From Chloroflexi bacterium HGW-Chloroflexi-10 (lineage in GTDB: Bacteria; Chloroflexota; Anaerolineae; Anaerolineales; Anaerolineaceae): 64,000 nt of DNA. The stretch covers positions 310,001 through 374,000 of the forward strand of contig PHBZ01000002.1 in the NCBI GenBank assembly GCA_002840755.1, read 5' to 3'. The position numbers and the translations under genes are program-made. A model generated the notes under the pieces. It was not told the origin of the DNA and searched no databases. It was given only the letters and a program-made list of their open reading frames with translations. Shown piece by piece: positions 44,697 through 53,136 of the stretch (within the stretch, counting starts at the first letter, position 1; each line of letters begins with the position of its first letter).

Positions 44697-46115
44697 ATGT
44701 TCAGCAATATAAGTGAAGCCACCGAATTTATTCAAAAAAACAAAATCCGCATGGTTGATTTAAAATTTTGTGACCTGTGGGGAAAATGGCACCACGTCAC
44801 AATTGCTCAATCGGAATTTCACGAGAACCTTTTTAACACCGGTATCGGGTTTGATGGTTCCAGCGTTGGATTTAAAAGCGTTCATTCCGGAGATATGTCT
44901 CTAATTCCTGATTTGCAAACAGGTTTTGTTGATCCTTTTTGGGAAATCCCCACTCTTAGTTTTATTTGCAACACAGTCGAAGCGGATACAAAGAAGCTTT
45001 TTTCAGGTGAACCGAGAGAAATAGCTCGAAAAGCAGAAGAATTTTTAAATGCCTCAGATGTCGCTGATCAAAGCATTTGGGGACCCGAGTTTGAATTTTA
45101 TGTTTTTAGTAATGTTTGTTATAAAAACGACACCAATACGGCATCGTTTCAAGTAGATTCTGAAGAGGCAATGTGGAATAGCTCCACTGCTTCACATGGT
45201 CATTTGATCGCTCCTCATGGTGGTTATCATGCAATTCCACCAAAAGATAAACATTATTGGCTACGCGCACAAATGGTTGACAACCTCATTCGTGTTGGTA
45301 TACCTGTGAAATATCACCACCATGAAGTTGGTGGTCCTGGTCAACACGAAATCGAAATTCCATTAATGGGTTTATTGAAAGCCGGCGACGCTGCTATGAT
45401 TGTCAAATACATCACGAAAATGACAGCAAATGCCGTCGGGCAATCTGTTACATATTTGCCAAAGCCTTTGTTTGGTGAAGCTGGCAGCGGAATGCATTTT
45501 CACCAACAACTACGGAAAAATAAGAAAAACTTATTTTATGACATAGCTGGTCCAAATCTTCTGAGTCAAACTGCTTTATATTATATTGGCGGTCTGCTAT
45601 TACATGCGCCTGCCCTGCTTGGAATAACGAATCCAAGTACTAATAGCTATCGTCGATTGGTTCCTGGTTATGAAGCACCTATCAATACATTTTTTTCTTC
45701 TGGGAACCGCAGTGCTGCAATCCGCGTACCCAAATATGCTACACAACCAGATGAAGTTCGTTTTGAGTTTCGACCACCAGATGCAACTTGTAATCCTTAT
45801 CTGGCAATGGCAGCTATGCTAATGGCGGGGATTGATGGAATTCTAAACAAAATAGACCCTACAAAAGCTGGGTTTGGCCCATTTGATGAAGACATCTTTT
45901 CCTGGCCACCTGAAAGGCGAGCAGCAATTAAGAGCCTGCCTGGCAGTCTGGATGAAGCCTTGAATGCTTTAGATGTAGACCGCTCTTTTCTGCTAGTGAA
46001 CGGAGTATTTTCAAACGAATTGATCGATCTATGGATTCAGTCAAAGAAAAAAGAGGTTGCATCTATACAATTACGACCCCATCCATATGAATTTGAGATG
46101 TATTATGATTTATAG
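44697..46115 (+). CDS. glnA: Glutamine synthetase type I
   Basis: A 472-residue enzyme making glutamine from glutamate, ammonia and ATP. DLKFCDLWGKWHH, the metal-binding GPEFEFYVF, EVGGPGQHEIEI, GSGMHFHQ and NRSAAIRVPK match GS I. The loop that carries the adenylylated Tyr in E. coli (NLYDLPP) reads DIFSWPP, with Phe, so control by GlnE-type adenylylation is not expected. GGAG precedes the ATG. The 247-bp gap to the divergent kinase contains no other gene; I see no clear plus-strand promoter. Confidence 0.95.
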   Translation: MFSNISEATEFIQKNKIRMVDLKFCDLWGKWHHVTIAQSEFHENLFNTGIGFDGSSVGFKSVHSGDMSLIPDLQTGFVDPFWEIPTLSFICNTVEADTKKLFSGEPREIARKAEEFLNASDVADQSIWGPEFEFYVFSNVCYKNDTNTASFQVDSEEAMWNSSTASHGHLIAPHGGYHAIPPKDKHYWLRAQMVDNLIRVGIPVKYHHHEVGGPGQHEIEIPLMGLLKAGDAAMIVKYITKMTANAVGQSVTYLPKPLFGEAGSGMHFHQQLRKNKKNLFYDIAGPNLLSQTALYYIGGLLLHAPALLGITNPSTNSYRRLVPGYEAPINTFFSSGNRSAAIRVPKYATQPDEVRFEFRPPDATCNPYLAMAAMLMAGIDGILNKIDPTKAGFGPFDEDIFSWPPERRAAIKSLPGSLDEALNALDVDRSFLLVNGVFSNELIDLWIQSKKKEVASIQLRPHPYEFEMYYDL

Positions 46116-46151
46116 TTTTAAAAGGGACAATTAGACGATCCCTATAATTCA

Positions 46152-46481
46152 CTAACCACGGCATTCTATGCAAGGACAAAGCGCTCTTAAATAATGCCAA
46201 TTATATATACCATAATGATGCCCATCTTGCCATTGAATGGAAATAGCATAGCTTCCAACCAATTCAATATTCTCCAGAATCGTTGCAGGAGATTCTGGTA
46301 AATTCATATTAAAAATAATTTCGTCCGGTTCTGGTTTCATATTTTCATGTCCACCTCTGCATGTGGCACATGGACATCCTGCGCGCAACAAATTAAATGC
46401 GTATTCGCTTTTGTGACCATCTGACCATTCAATTATCAATTGGCGAGTCGATTTATTGGCTTTTATGGATTTCGGCTGCAT
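46152..46481 (-). CDS. DUF971 protein with two CPCxxCRG motifs
   Basis: A 109-residue protein of the DUF971 family, the N-terminal domain of gamma-butyrobetaine hydroxylase-like proteins, often found next to Fe-S and metal-linked enzymes. It is built of two similar halves: WSDGHKSEYAFNLLRAGCPCATCRG and WQDGHHYGIYNWHYLRALCPC, each closing in CPCxxCRG. The six cysteines probably bind metal. Function is unknown. The gene is close to the SH3b gene (9 bp) on the same strand, and lies downstream of cax. Confidence 0.8.
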   Translation of the reverse strand: MQPKSIKANKSTRQLIIEWSDGHKSEYAFNLLRAGCPCATCRGGHENMKPEPDEIIFNMNLPESPATILENIELVGSYAISIQWQDGHHYGIYNWHYLRALCPCIECRG

Positions 46482-46490
46482 GGTAACTCC

Positions 46491-46955
46491 TTATGGTGAA
46501 GTGACAATTTGTAAATAATCTTGAACTGACCAACCATTCCTACTTGCATCATACGGTGCTTCTAAACGCCACCAAGAAAATCCATCAGCTTCGATAGGTC
46601 CCTCAATGATGCGAAATACCTCATTATCTAATCCTATAAAATTAACACCATAAGATCTTCCGGGACCTGATCTTAACCTAAGACCTTCTCCATCTGTTCC
46701 AACAATCTGTGCAAAGTTGCCTATCTGAAAACCTTTGCCTTGCGCAACGGCATCGGTTGGTAAAGGTGTGGGCGATGGAATCCATGTATAGCGAACAATT
46801 GGTGTAGAAGTTGGGGCGGATATTTTTGTAACTTCTGCAATTATTTCAACTGAGTTACTTGATGCCGGTAAAAAAAACAGAACCAATATCCCAGCAAAAA
46901 TAACCAAAATAGTAATTATGAATCCAATGATTATAGCGAGCCACGGTTTTTTCAT
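46491..46955 (-). CDS. Membrane-anchored SH3b-domain protein
   Basis: From the ATG at 46955 it is 154 residues; a longer frame begins at 47030 but overlaps cax by 73 bp. Residues 5-28 are a membrane segment, followed by a Pro/Thr/Ser linker (SAPTSTPIVRYTWIPSPTPLP) and a bacterial SH3 domain (about 75-150: GLRLRSGPGRSYGVNFIGL and WWRLEAPYDASRNGWSVQDYL). Such domains bind cell-wall peptides. Ribosome site is weak; it probably depends on coupling to cax, which ends 2 bp upstream. Confidence 0.78.
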   Translation of the reverse strand: MKKPWLAIIIGFIITILVIFAGILVLFFLPASSNSVEIIAEVTKISAPTSTPIVRYTWIPSPTPLPTDAVAQGKGFQIGNFAQIVGTDGEGLRLRSGPGRSYGVNFIGLDNEVFRIIEGPIEADGFSWWRLEAPYDASRNGWSVQDYLQIVTSP

Positions 46956-46957
46956 AG

Positions 46958-48040
46958 TTAAGTCGGTAGTAAGAAAAATCCAATCCCTAAAATAATATAT
47001 ACACCTATTAAAGCCAAACCTTCCAGCCAATTAGACTCTCCATCTAAACACACAAGCGCTGAAACGATTACAGTGGCTCCTAACGCAATTAGCTCAAAAT
47101 TATTAAAAACAAGCGTTAAGGGATTGCCCATTATTAAACTGATAAAAACCAAAATCGGTGCCACAAACAAAGCTATTTGCAGGCTTGAGGATACCGCGAT
47201 TTCAACACTGAGATCCATCTGGTTTCGAATGGCGACCTGTACGGCTACCATGTGTTCAGCAACATTTCCAATAATCGGTATCAAAATAATCCCAAGGAAA
47301 AATTCGGAAAAACCGAAACGAGAAACGATTACTTCAACCTGACCAACCAGAAACTCGCTCATAAATACAACACCAAGTGTTGCGGCTACCAATACAGCTA
47401 TTGCTGAATTAATTTCTTTTTTATTGATTATTTTTTTTGAATGAGCTGTTTCGTGAGACGCTATATTGGTATTGGATTTAAAGTTAAAGAATAAACTTGC
47501 GGCATATAACAAAATCATTACACCTGCTACACCCAGGCTAAGCTGCTCTACTCCCCAAGCATTAGTAGAGCCAATAACATGTCCAAATATTGAAGGGATA
47601 ACCAGGGCAATAACAGCAAGAGTCAATAAAACGGATTGATTTGATGAATGCCGTCGGTCAAATGCCTGAATGCCATTTTTTGCACCACCCAAAAATAACG
47701 ATAAACCCATTACCAACAACAAATTCCCAATAATTGATCCGGTAATACTTGCTTTAACAAGTTCTAATAACCCCGCTTTGATAGCAACCAAAGTAATGAT
47801 TAGCTCGGCAGCATTACCCAGTGTTGCATTTAATAATCCACCGATTTTTGGCCCAGTATATTCAGCGATTGATTCTGTAGCTTCACCAATATAGCCCGCT
47901 AATGGAACCAGAGATAAAGCAGAAAAGCTAAAAATCAACATGGGATTCCAATGTGAGAATTCAGCGAGAAAAGCTAATGGAAGAAAAAATAACAGAACTG
48001 ATAAAGGGTGTCGATGTAAATAATTTTTTATTTTTATCAT
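46958..48040 (-). CDS. Calcium/proton antiporter, CaCA (Cax) family
   Basis: A 360-residue polytopic transporter with the two alpha repeats: GLLNATLGNAAELIITLVAI (with the key Glu) and GNVAEHMVAVQVAIRNQMDLSVEIAVSSSLQIALFVAP. About 11 membrane segments. It should export Ca2+ in exchange for protons across the cytoplasmic membrane. Gap to the SH3b gene is 2 bp. The 68-bp space before the divergent kinase gene at 48109 presumably includes its promoter. Confidence 0.92.
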   Translation of the reverse strand: MIKIKNYLHRHPLSVLLFFLPLAFLAEFSHWNPMLIFSFSALSLVPLAGYIGEATESIAEYTGPKIGGLLNATLGNAAELIITLVAIKAGLLELVKASITGSIIGNLLLVMGLSLFLGGAKNGIQAFDRRHSSNQSVLLTLAVIALVIPSIFGHVIGSTNAWGVEQLSLGVAGVMILLYAASLFFNFKSNTNIASHETAHSKKIINKKEINSAIAVLVAATLGVVFMSEFLVGQVEVIVSRFGFSEFFLGIILIPIIGNVAEHMVAVQVAIRNQMDLSVEIAVSSSLQIALFVAPILVFISLIMGNPLTLVFNNFELIALGATVIVSALVCLDGESNWLEGLALIGVYIILGIGFFLLPT

Positions 48041-48067
48041 ATTCTACTCCTGACCTTGATTATAACT

Positions 48068-48097
48068 TTGATTGAACAATTCGCTGTATGATATAAT
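48068..48097 (+). promoter_or_regulatory. Promoter of the PrkC-like kinase gene (near-leaderless)
   Basis: TTGATT (48068-48073), 18-nt spacer and TATAAT (48092-48097), preceded by TG to make an extended -10 (TGATATAAT). Transcription would start about 48104, only 5 nt before the ATG at 48109, and no Shine-Dalgarno is visible. Confidence 0.6.
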
Positions 48098-48108
48098 GCC
48101 TTAAAAAT

Positions 48109-49170
48109 ATGATATCAAATACACCGAATTCCGCTGCTCCAATTTTAGCCAATCGTTATCAGCTATTGCAAACTCTGGGATCAGGAGGCATGGCTGTAGT
48201 TTATCGTGCCAAAGATCTTACACTTGAGAGAATGGTTGCTGTAAAAATTCTTAGACAGGATTTTTCCAAGGACGAAAGTTTTCGGAAACGTTTCCATCAG
48301 GAAGCAAAAGCAGCAGGAAATTTATCACACCCTAATATCGTCACCGTTCATGATTTTGGGTTAGATGGTGATCGACTATTTATCATTATGGAATATGTGC
48401 CTGGAACCAACTTAAAGGCAATTGTTAAGGAAAGAAATTATCTGCCATTGAATGAGGCTATTGACTTGATTATTCAAGCATCCGCTGGAATTGGTTATGC
48501 GCATCGAGCTGGTCTGGTCCATTGTGATGTAAAGCCTCATAACATGTTGGTCACTCCGGATGGCCGCCTAAAAGTGACTGATTTTGGAATTGCACGAGCT
48601 CTTTCCAGTATTAACCCAGAAGAAAGAAGTGCAGTTGTCTGGGGATCACCTCAATATCTTTCACCCGAACAAGCATCCGGCGAGCCCCCTTCTCCTGCTT
48701 CAGATGTGTATTCCCTTGGCGTTGTTTTATACGAAATGGTTACAGGGAAACTACCATTTTACTCCAATGATCCAAACGAATTGACACGCCTGCATAAAGA
48801 AGCAGTCCCTCTTTCGCCCAGAAAATTAAATCCAAATATTCCTATACAATACGAACAAATAATTTTAAAAGTATTGGCAAAAGAACCTTCCTGGCGTTAC
48901 CGAACAGCTGACCAATTTGGCCGGGTGTTACAAAATATAAAAGAACAACCAGTATTACAACAATCTTCAATAAACCTGGAATATACGGCAAATCCCATTG
49001 TAGACTCAATCCCTGCAAAATTTGAACCCCGCTTTTCTTCAAATAGTAAACCGACGCAATCAAATACCGATTACGGAACAATGGCTTTAGCTCTATTGGC
49101 GTTTATTTTAGCCGGTGGATTAATTCCTTTTTGGTTATATGTATGGTTCTCACTTAATGCAAACCGGTAA
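48109..49170 (+). CDS. Membrane-anchored Ser/Thr kinase, PrkC-like, no PASTA domains
   Basis: A 353-residue kinase. G-loop LGSGGMAVVY, VAVK (Lys46), catalytic loop HCDVKPHN (138-145) and DFG (158-160). In the HRD motif Arg is replaced by Cys139, so it is a non-RD kinase. The catalytic domain ends near 280; a Ser/Thr/Asn linker then leads to a single membrane segment (about 324-348) and five residues outside. PrkC and PknB carry PASTA repeats there; this one has none. It lies before rpe, as prkC does in Firmicutes. Nearest phosphatase in the window is the PP2C at 41649. Confidence 0.88.
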   Translation: MISNTPNSAAPILANRYQLLQTLGSGGMAVVYRAKDLTLERMVAVKILRQDFSKDESFRKRFHQEAKAAGNLSHPNIVTVHDFGLDGDRLFIIMEYVPGTNLKAIVKERNYLPLNEAIDLIIQASAGIGYAHRAGLVHCDVKPHNMLVTPDGRLKVTDFGIARALSSINPEERSAVVWGSPQYLSPEQASGEPPSPASDVYSLGVVLYEMVTGKLPFYSNDPNELTRLHKEAVPLSPRKLNPNIPIQYEQIILKVLAKEPSWRYRTADQFGRVLQNIKEQPVLQQSSINLEYTANPIVDSIPAKFEPRFSSNSKPTQSNTDYGTMALALLAFILAGGLIPFWLYVWFSLNANR

Positions 49171-49176
49171 AATGCA

Positions 49177-49824
49177 ATGATAATCTCAGCTTCAATAATT
49201 TCATCAAATTTCCTTGAATTTGGCCAACAAATTTCCGATACAAAAAAAGCAGGCGTTGATTGGTTGCATATCGATGTAATGGATGGAAGTTTTGTGCCGA
49301 ATATCACCGTAGGACCATTTATACTGGAATATTGCCGAAAAATTGTTGATTTACCTTTAGACGTTCATTTAATGATTGTTGAACCGGAAAAACATATCCA
49401 GACTTTTGCCAAAATCGGAGCTAATCGCCTTTCTATACACATTGAGAATAACCCCAATGCACTAAGAACAATTCAACAAATCAGGGAATTGGGAGTCAGT
49501 CCATCTATTGTTATCAATCCCTCAACCCCCCCCGAAGCTGTAGAATATTTACTGCCCTTTGTTGATATGGTGTTGATTATGACTGTAAACCCAGGTTATT
49601 CCGGCCAAAATTTTATTCCTGAAATGCGTAAAAAAATAGTCAGGATGAAGGAACTTATTAATCAGATAAATCCAGCTATTTTATTACAAGTTGATGGAGG
49701 AATAAATTCCGAAAATATCGTGAGTGTTACAAAGGCAGGAGCAGATGTTATTGTTGCAGCAACAGCAATATATAAACACGAGAAAGGGATAGCTGCCGGT
49801 GTTACTGCACTACGCAACCCATAA
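49177..49824 (+). CDS. rpe: Ribulose-phosphate 3-epimerase
   Basis: A 215-residue TIM-barrel enzyme interconverting ribulose 5-phosphate and xylulose 5-phosphate. Signatures are IDVMDGSFVPNITVGP, DVHLMIVEPEKHI, VDMVLIMTVNPGYSGQNFI, QVDGGI and AGADVIVAATAIY. It starts 6 bp after the kinase and ends before the rpmB terminator, with which it is convergent. Normal length. Confidence 0.95.
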   Translation: MIISASIISSNFLEFGQQISDTKKAGVDWLHIDVMDGSFVPNITVGPFILEYCRKIVDLPLDVHLMIVEPEKHIQTFAKIGANRLSIHIENNPNALRTIQQIRELGVSPSIVINPSTPPEAVEYLLPFVDMVLIMTVNPGYSGQNFIPEMRKKIVRMKELINQINPAILLQVDGGINSENIVSVTKAGADVIVAATAIYKHEKGIAAGVTALRNP

Positions 49825-49837
49825 AACTGTTTTAAAC

Positions 49838-49860
49838 AAAAATCACGGCATTCGCCGCGA
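49838..49860 (-). terminator. Terminator of rpmB
   Basis: Minus-strand stem TCGCGGC, loop GAAT and GCCGTGA (one G-U pair), then T5. On the plus strand the same site has an A-C mismatch, so it is mainly for rpmB. Confidence 0.7.
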
Positions 49861-49882
49861 CTTTTGGAATTGCATGTTCCAA

Positions 49883-50068
49883 TTACTTGGATGTTTTTAC
49901 GATCGTGCGGATGCAACGAGTGCACAAAACCTTGCGGATTTTTCGACCGTTTTCGAAAACCGAAACCTGTTGCAAGTTAGGTTTAAATTTTCGGTTGGTC
50001 GCCCGCATGGAAAAACTGCGATTGTGACCAAAAGCTGTTGTTTTTCCACATTTCTCACATTTTGCCAT
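49883..50068 (-). CDS. rpmB: 50S ribosomal protein L28, zinc-ribbon form
   Basis: A 61-residue ribosomal protein: MAKCEKCGKTTAFGHNRSFSM, then the basic core and RCIRTIVKT. CEKC near the start and CTRC near the end form the zinc-binding (C+) version. The frame is open to 50263, but the start at 50068 has an AAAGGA ribosome site and matches L28 exactly; the longer reading is not coding. Single gene, minus strand, inside an otherwise plus-strand run. Confidence 0.95.
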   Translation of the reverse strand: MAKCEKCGKTTAFGHNRSFSMRATNRKFKPNLQQVSVFENGRKIRKVLCTRCIRTIVKTSK

Positions 50069-50097
50069 AATAAGGATCCTTTCAACTATGAGTGCTA

Positions 50098-50126
50098 ATT
50101 TTAGCCGGCTTTGCACTGCACAGCAA
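50098..50126 (-). promoter_or_regulatory. Predicted promoter of rpmB
   Basis: TTGCTG (50126-50121), 17-nt spacer and TAAAAT (50103-50098), minus strand; leader of about 20 nt to the rpmB ATG. Confidence 0.5.
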
Positions 50127-50191
50127 TCAAAGATTTTACCACACCCCGTATCTTTTTTCAAGAATTGGGTTATTAGAAAGGGGAATTCACA

Positions 50192-50548
50192 ATGAAGGAA
50201 ATTAAAAATAAAATGGGAAATATTTATGTATCGCACAGGGCAATAGCGACAATAGCATATCAATCCTCCATTGAATCTTATGGAGTCGTTGGACTTAGCG
50301 CCAAAAATTTTGCAGAAGGAATCGCAAATGTAATTGTAAAAGACCCGACCATGGGAGTTGAGGTAAAATACGACGGCCAGAGCATCGAAATAGACTTGTA
50401 CATTATTGTAGAATATGGAACACGAATTAAAATGGTGGCTGAATCAGTTAGCAATAATGTACGCTATCGTGTTGAAAAAACAATTGGCATTCCCGTTGAA
50501 AAGGTCAATGTACATATTCGCGGATTAAGAATCAGCAATCCTGATTAA
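50192..50548 (+). CDS. Asp23/Gls24-family envelope stress protein
   Basis: A 118-residue protein: GNIYVSHRAIATIAYQSSIESYGVVGLS, then VEVKYDGQSIEIDLYIIVEYGTRIKM and VEKVNVHIRGLRI, all typical of the Asp23/YloU family. Its role in alkaline and cell-wall stress is not understood in detail. Ribosome site AAAGGGG. It stands 37 bp before fakA, as in Firmicutes. Confidence 0.92.
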   Translation: MKEIKNKMGNIYVSHRAIATIAYQSSIESYGVVGLSAKNFAEGIANVIVKDPTMGVEVKYDGQSIEIDLYIIVEYGTRIKMVAESVSNNVRYRVEKTIGIPVEKVNVHIRGLRISNPD

Positions 50549-50585
50549 TTAGTTTCCCCAATGCCAATTATATTGTAGGAGTATC

Positions 50586-52238
50586 ATGTCGAGTGAAGTA
50601 AACAACATTACCAAAATTAATGGTCAGGATTTTAAACTTTTAATCGAGGCAGGGACAGCCTGGCTTAAAACTAACCAACAAATTGTGAATGCACTAAATG
50701 TGTTTCCAGTTCCGGATGGTGATACCGGAACAAATATGTTGTTAACCATGCAAGCTGCATATAATGAAATACAAAAATCAGGTGAACACAATGTTGGTAA
50801 AATAGCCCATGCTGTAGCTCAAGGTGCATTGATGGGCGCCAGGGGAAATTCTGGTGTAATTTTATCTCAAATATGGCGTGGTTTCGCCCGTGCATTGGAT
50901 AATCTCGAATCGATGGACGCTGCTGTTTTTTCTAAAGCATTGGCTGAAGCCAAGGTCACTGCATACAAAGGTGTCGTGCGACCAGTGGAAGGTACAATTT
51001 TAACGGTAGCAAAAGACATAGCAACGGCCAGCGAGGTTAGTTTGGCTGAAAACCAGTCTTTCTTTGAAATGCTGGAAACCGTGGTTGCCGCTGCGGACGA
51101 ATCTGTCAAACATACCCCGGAATTACTGCCAATTTTAAAACAGGCTGGTGTTGTGGACTCTGGTGGAAAAGGTTTATATTTTATTCTTGAAGGATTCTTA
51201 AAACATCTAAGAGGCGAATCCCTCGAAAAACCAACAACTGCTTTGGTACAACCATTAGCATTAATGGAGAGTGATGAAATGGAAGAAATTGAACCCGGGC
51301 AGGATTATGAAGTAATCGTAGATTTTCGGCCTTCTACACCATTGAACTTAGAAGATTTTTATGAAAACCTGACTCTTATCGGAACCAGTATACAAGTTGG
51401 TGAAGGTGATGGTATGTATCGTATGCATATACATGTGCCTACAGAAAACCGGTATAAGCCTATAGACTACACAATGCAATTAGGGACCATCACAAAAGTT
51501 TACATTGAAAATCTTTTGGATCAGATGGAACAAAAAGAACAGAATGCTTCCAGGAAAGTTCAGGTCTCTCCAATAGAGCCTGGCCAGATTGCTGTTGTAG
51601 CAGTTTCTCCGGGATTCGGTCTTTCAAAAATTTTCGCAAGTTTGGGAGCTGCAGCAGTTGTTGAAGGCGGCCAAACCATGAATCCAAGCACTGAAGAAAT
51701 ACTCGAAGCTTTCGAGAACTTGCCAACAGATCGAGTCATAATTCTTCCAAACAATAAGAACATATTTATGGCCGCAATGGCAGCTAAAGAAGCCACAGTG
51801 AAAAATGTTGAAGTATTACCCTGTAAAACCGTTCCACAAGGGCTCTCCGCTATGCTCCGCCTGGATCCCTTTGGAGAATTATCGGAAGTATTTGAGGAAA
51901 TGAAAGAAGCAATTCAGGAAGTGGATACAGGCGAAATCACAGTGGCAACCCGATCAGTTGAAATTAACGGCGTTGATGTCCAGCAAGGTCATGTTATTGC
52001 TTTACTAAATTCACTTTTAATTTCATCTGAAAAAACAGTTGAAGAAGCGTGTTTTTCCTTACTTAATAATGCAAAACTGGAAGATCGTGAACGGTTGACC
52101 TTTTTTTATGGTGCCGGTATATCCAAACATGAATTAAACCAAGTAACTGATAGCATCCGCAAAGCATATCCTAAAATGGAAATCGAAATCCATGAAGGTG
52201 GTCAACCTCATTACCATTTCATCATTTCGATTGAGTAA
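50586..52238 (+). CDS. fakA: DAK2-domain fatty acid kinase FakA
   Basis: A 550-residue protein. An N-terminal DAK2 (dihydroxyacetone-kinase L-type) domain has NVFPVPDGDTGTNMLLTM (Asp metal ligands), GARGNSGVILSQIWRGFA and GVVDSGGKGLYFI. The middle and C-terminal domains match the FakA/YloV family. It phosphorylates fatty acids bound to FakB-type (DegV) partners to make acyl-phosphate, feeding PlsX. The adjoining gene (3 bp) is just such a DegV protein. Starts with ATG after TAGGAG. Confidence 0.92.
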   Translation: MSSEVNNITKINGQDFKLLIEAGTAWLKTNQQIVNALNVFPVPDGDTGTNMLLTMQAAYNEIQKSGEHNVGKIAHAVAQGALMGARGNSGVILSQIWRGFARALDNLESMDAAVFSKALAEAKVTAYKGVVRPVEGTILTVAKDIATASEVSLAENQSFFEMLETVVAAADESVKHTPELLPILKQAGVVDSGGKGLYFILEGFLKHLRGESLEKPTTALVQPLALMESDEMEEIEPGQDYEVIVDFRPSTPLNLEDFYENLTLIGTSIQVGEGDGMYRMHIHVPTENRYKPIDYTMQLGTITKVYIENLLDQMEQKEQNASRKVQVSPIEPGQIAVVAVSPGFGLSKIFASLGAAAVVEGGQTMNPSTEEILEAFENLPTDRVIILPNNKNIFMAAMAAKEATVKNVEVLPCKTVPQGLSAMLRLDPFGELSEVFEEMKEAIQEVDTGEITVATRSVEINGVDVQQGHVIALLNSLLISSEKTVEEACFSLLNNAKLEDRERLTFFYGAGISKHELNQVTDSIRKAYPKMEIEIHEGGQPHYHFIISIE

Positions 52239-52241
52239 AAC

Positions 52242-53105
52242 ATGCCAAAAATTGCAATCATCACGGACAGCACAGCACAATTTTCCAACCCAAGCTTTCC
52301 CGGAAAAGATCAGGTACGACTGATTCCTTTCGGGATTAAAATTGGTGACAAAACCTATCCGGAAGGAATAGGCATTACTGTTAGTGAATTTCCAACTAAT
52401 TGTAGCATTGCAGATGTACCCACTGTGATTATACCAACGCCGAATCAGATAGCAGATTTGTTTATTAGCTTGCTGAAAAACTTTAATGAATTGCTGGTTT
52501 TGACAAATTCATTGGATTTGACCTCAGTTTATCAAAATTCATTGGAAGCCGTAGAACTTATCCAGGGTAAAACCATGATTCAAGTTATCAACTCCCAAAC
52601 AATTTCAACAGGTTTAGGGCTATTGGTTCAAATGGCTGCGGAATTGGTCTCCAATGGTGCGACACTTGCAGATACCGAACGACATATTCGGCAAGCGATA
52701 CCCCATATTTACACACTATTCTGTTCCCCTTGTCTTAGCTATCTGGCAAAAAATGAGATTTTAGAAGAAACACAAGCTGCAGTAGGAGAAATATTAAATT
52801 TACATCCAATTTTCTCTTTAGAGGAAGGAAAGCCCAGTGCACTTTGTAAAGTAAGGAATTTTCGTCATGCCCAGGATTATTTCCAGGAGTTTATTGAAGA
52901 ATATGATGAACTTCAACACATCTCTTTGATTAAAGGAGTTAATACACAGGGGCTTGATAATCGATTATTTCGGCAATTTGTCCAGGAATATTTTCCGGAT
53001 ACACCATTTAGCGAGCATCGATTAAACCCATTTTTAGCAGGATTATTTGGTCCAAAATCATTGGGATTGATTGTCGTTGAAAAACCATACACTTTAAGTG
53101 GCTAA
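52242..53105 (+). CDS. DegV-family fatty-acid-binding protein, FakB-like
   Basis: A 287-residue two-domain protein. KIAIITDSTAQFSN at the start, LVLTNSLDLTSVYQNSLEAVELI and QVINSQTISTGLG are DegV-family landmarks; the Thr-Ser-x3-Asp region that holds the fatty acid carboxylate in FakB is present as DSTA. It begins 3 bp after fakA, so the pair probably acts together as fatty acid kinase. Which fatty acids it prefers is unknown. The family also has members with no known ligand. Confidence 0.88.
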   Translation: MPKIAIITDSTAQFSNPSFPGKDQVRLIPFGIKIGDKTYPEGIGITVSEFPTNCSIADVPTVIIPTPNQIADLFISLLKNFNELLVLTNSLDLTSVYQNSLEAVELIQGKTMIQVINSQTISTGLGLLVQMAAELVSNGATLADTERHIRQAIPHIYTLFCSPCLSYLAKNEILEETQAAVGEILNLHPIFSLEEGKPSALCKVRNFRHAQDYFQEFIEEYDELQHISLIKGVNTQGLDNRLFRQFVQEYFPDTPFSEHRLNPFLAGLFGPKSLGLIVVEKPYTLSG

Positions 53106-53136
53106 AAATTATTCCGGCATAGAGTAAAATTAGATT

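Noticed and set aside
50090..50098. GAGTGCTAA, the half-site of the HrcA CIRCE operator, near the rpmB promoter
   Set aside because: The partner TTAGCACTC nine bases away is missing; a single 9-mer is likely chance.
50069..50263. A 65-residue N-terminal extension of rpmB
   Set aside because: L28 begins at MAKC; the ribosome site and promoter fit the ATG at 50068.
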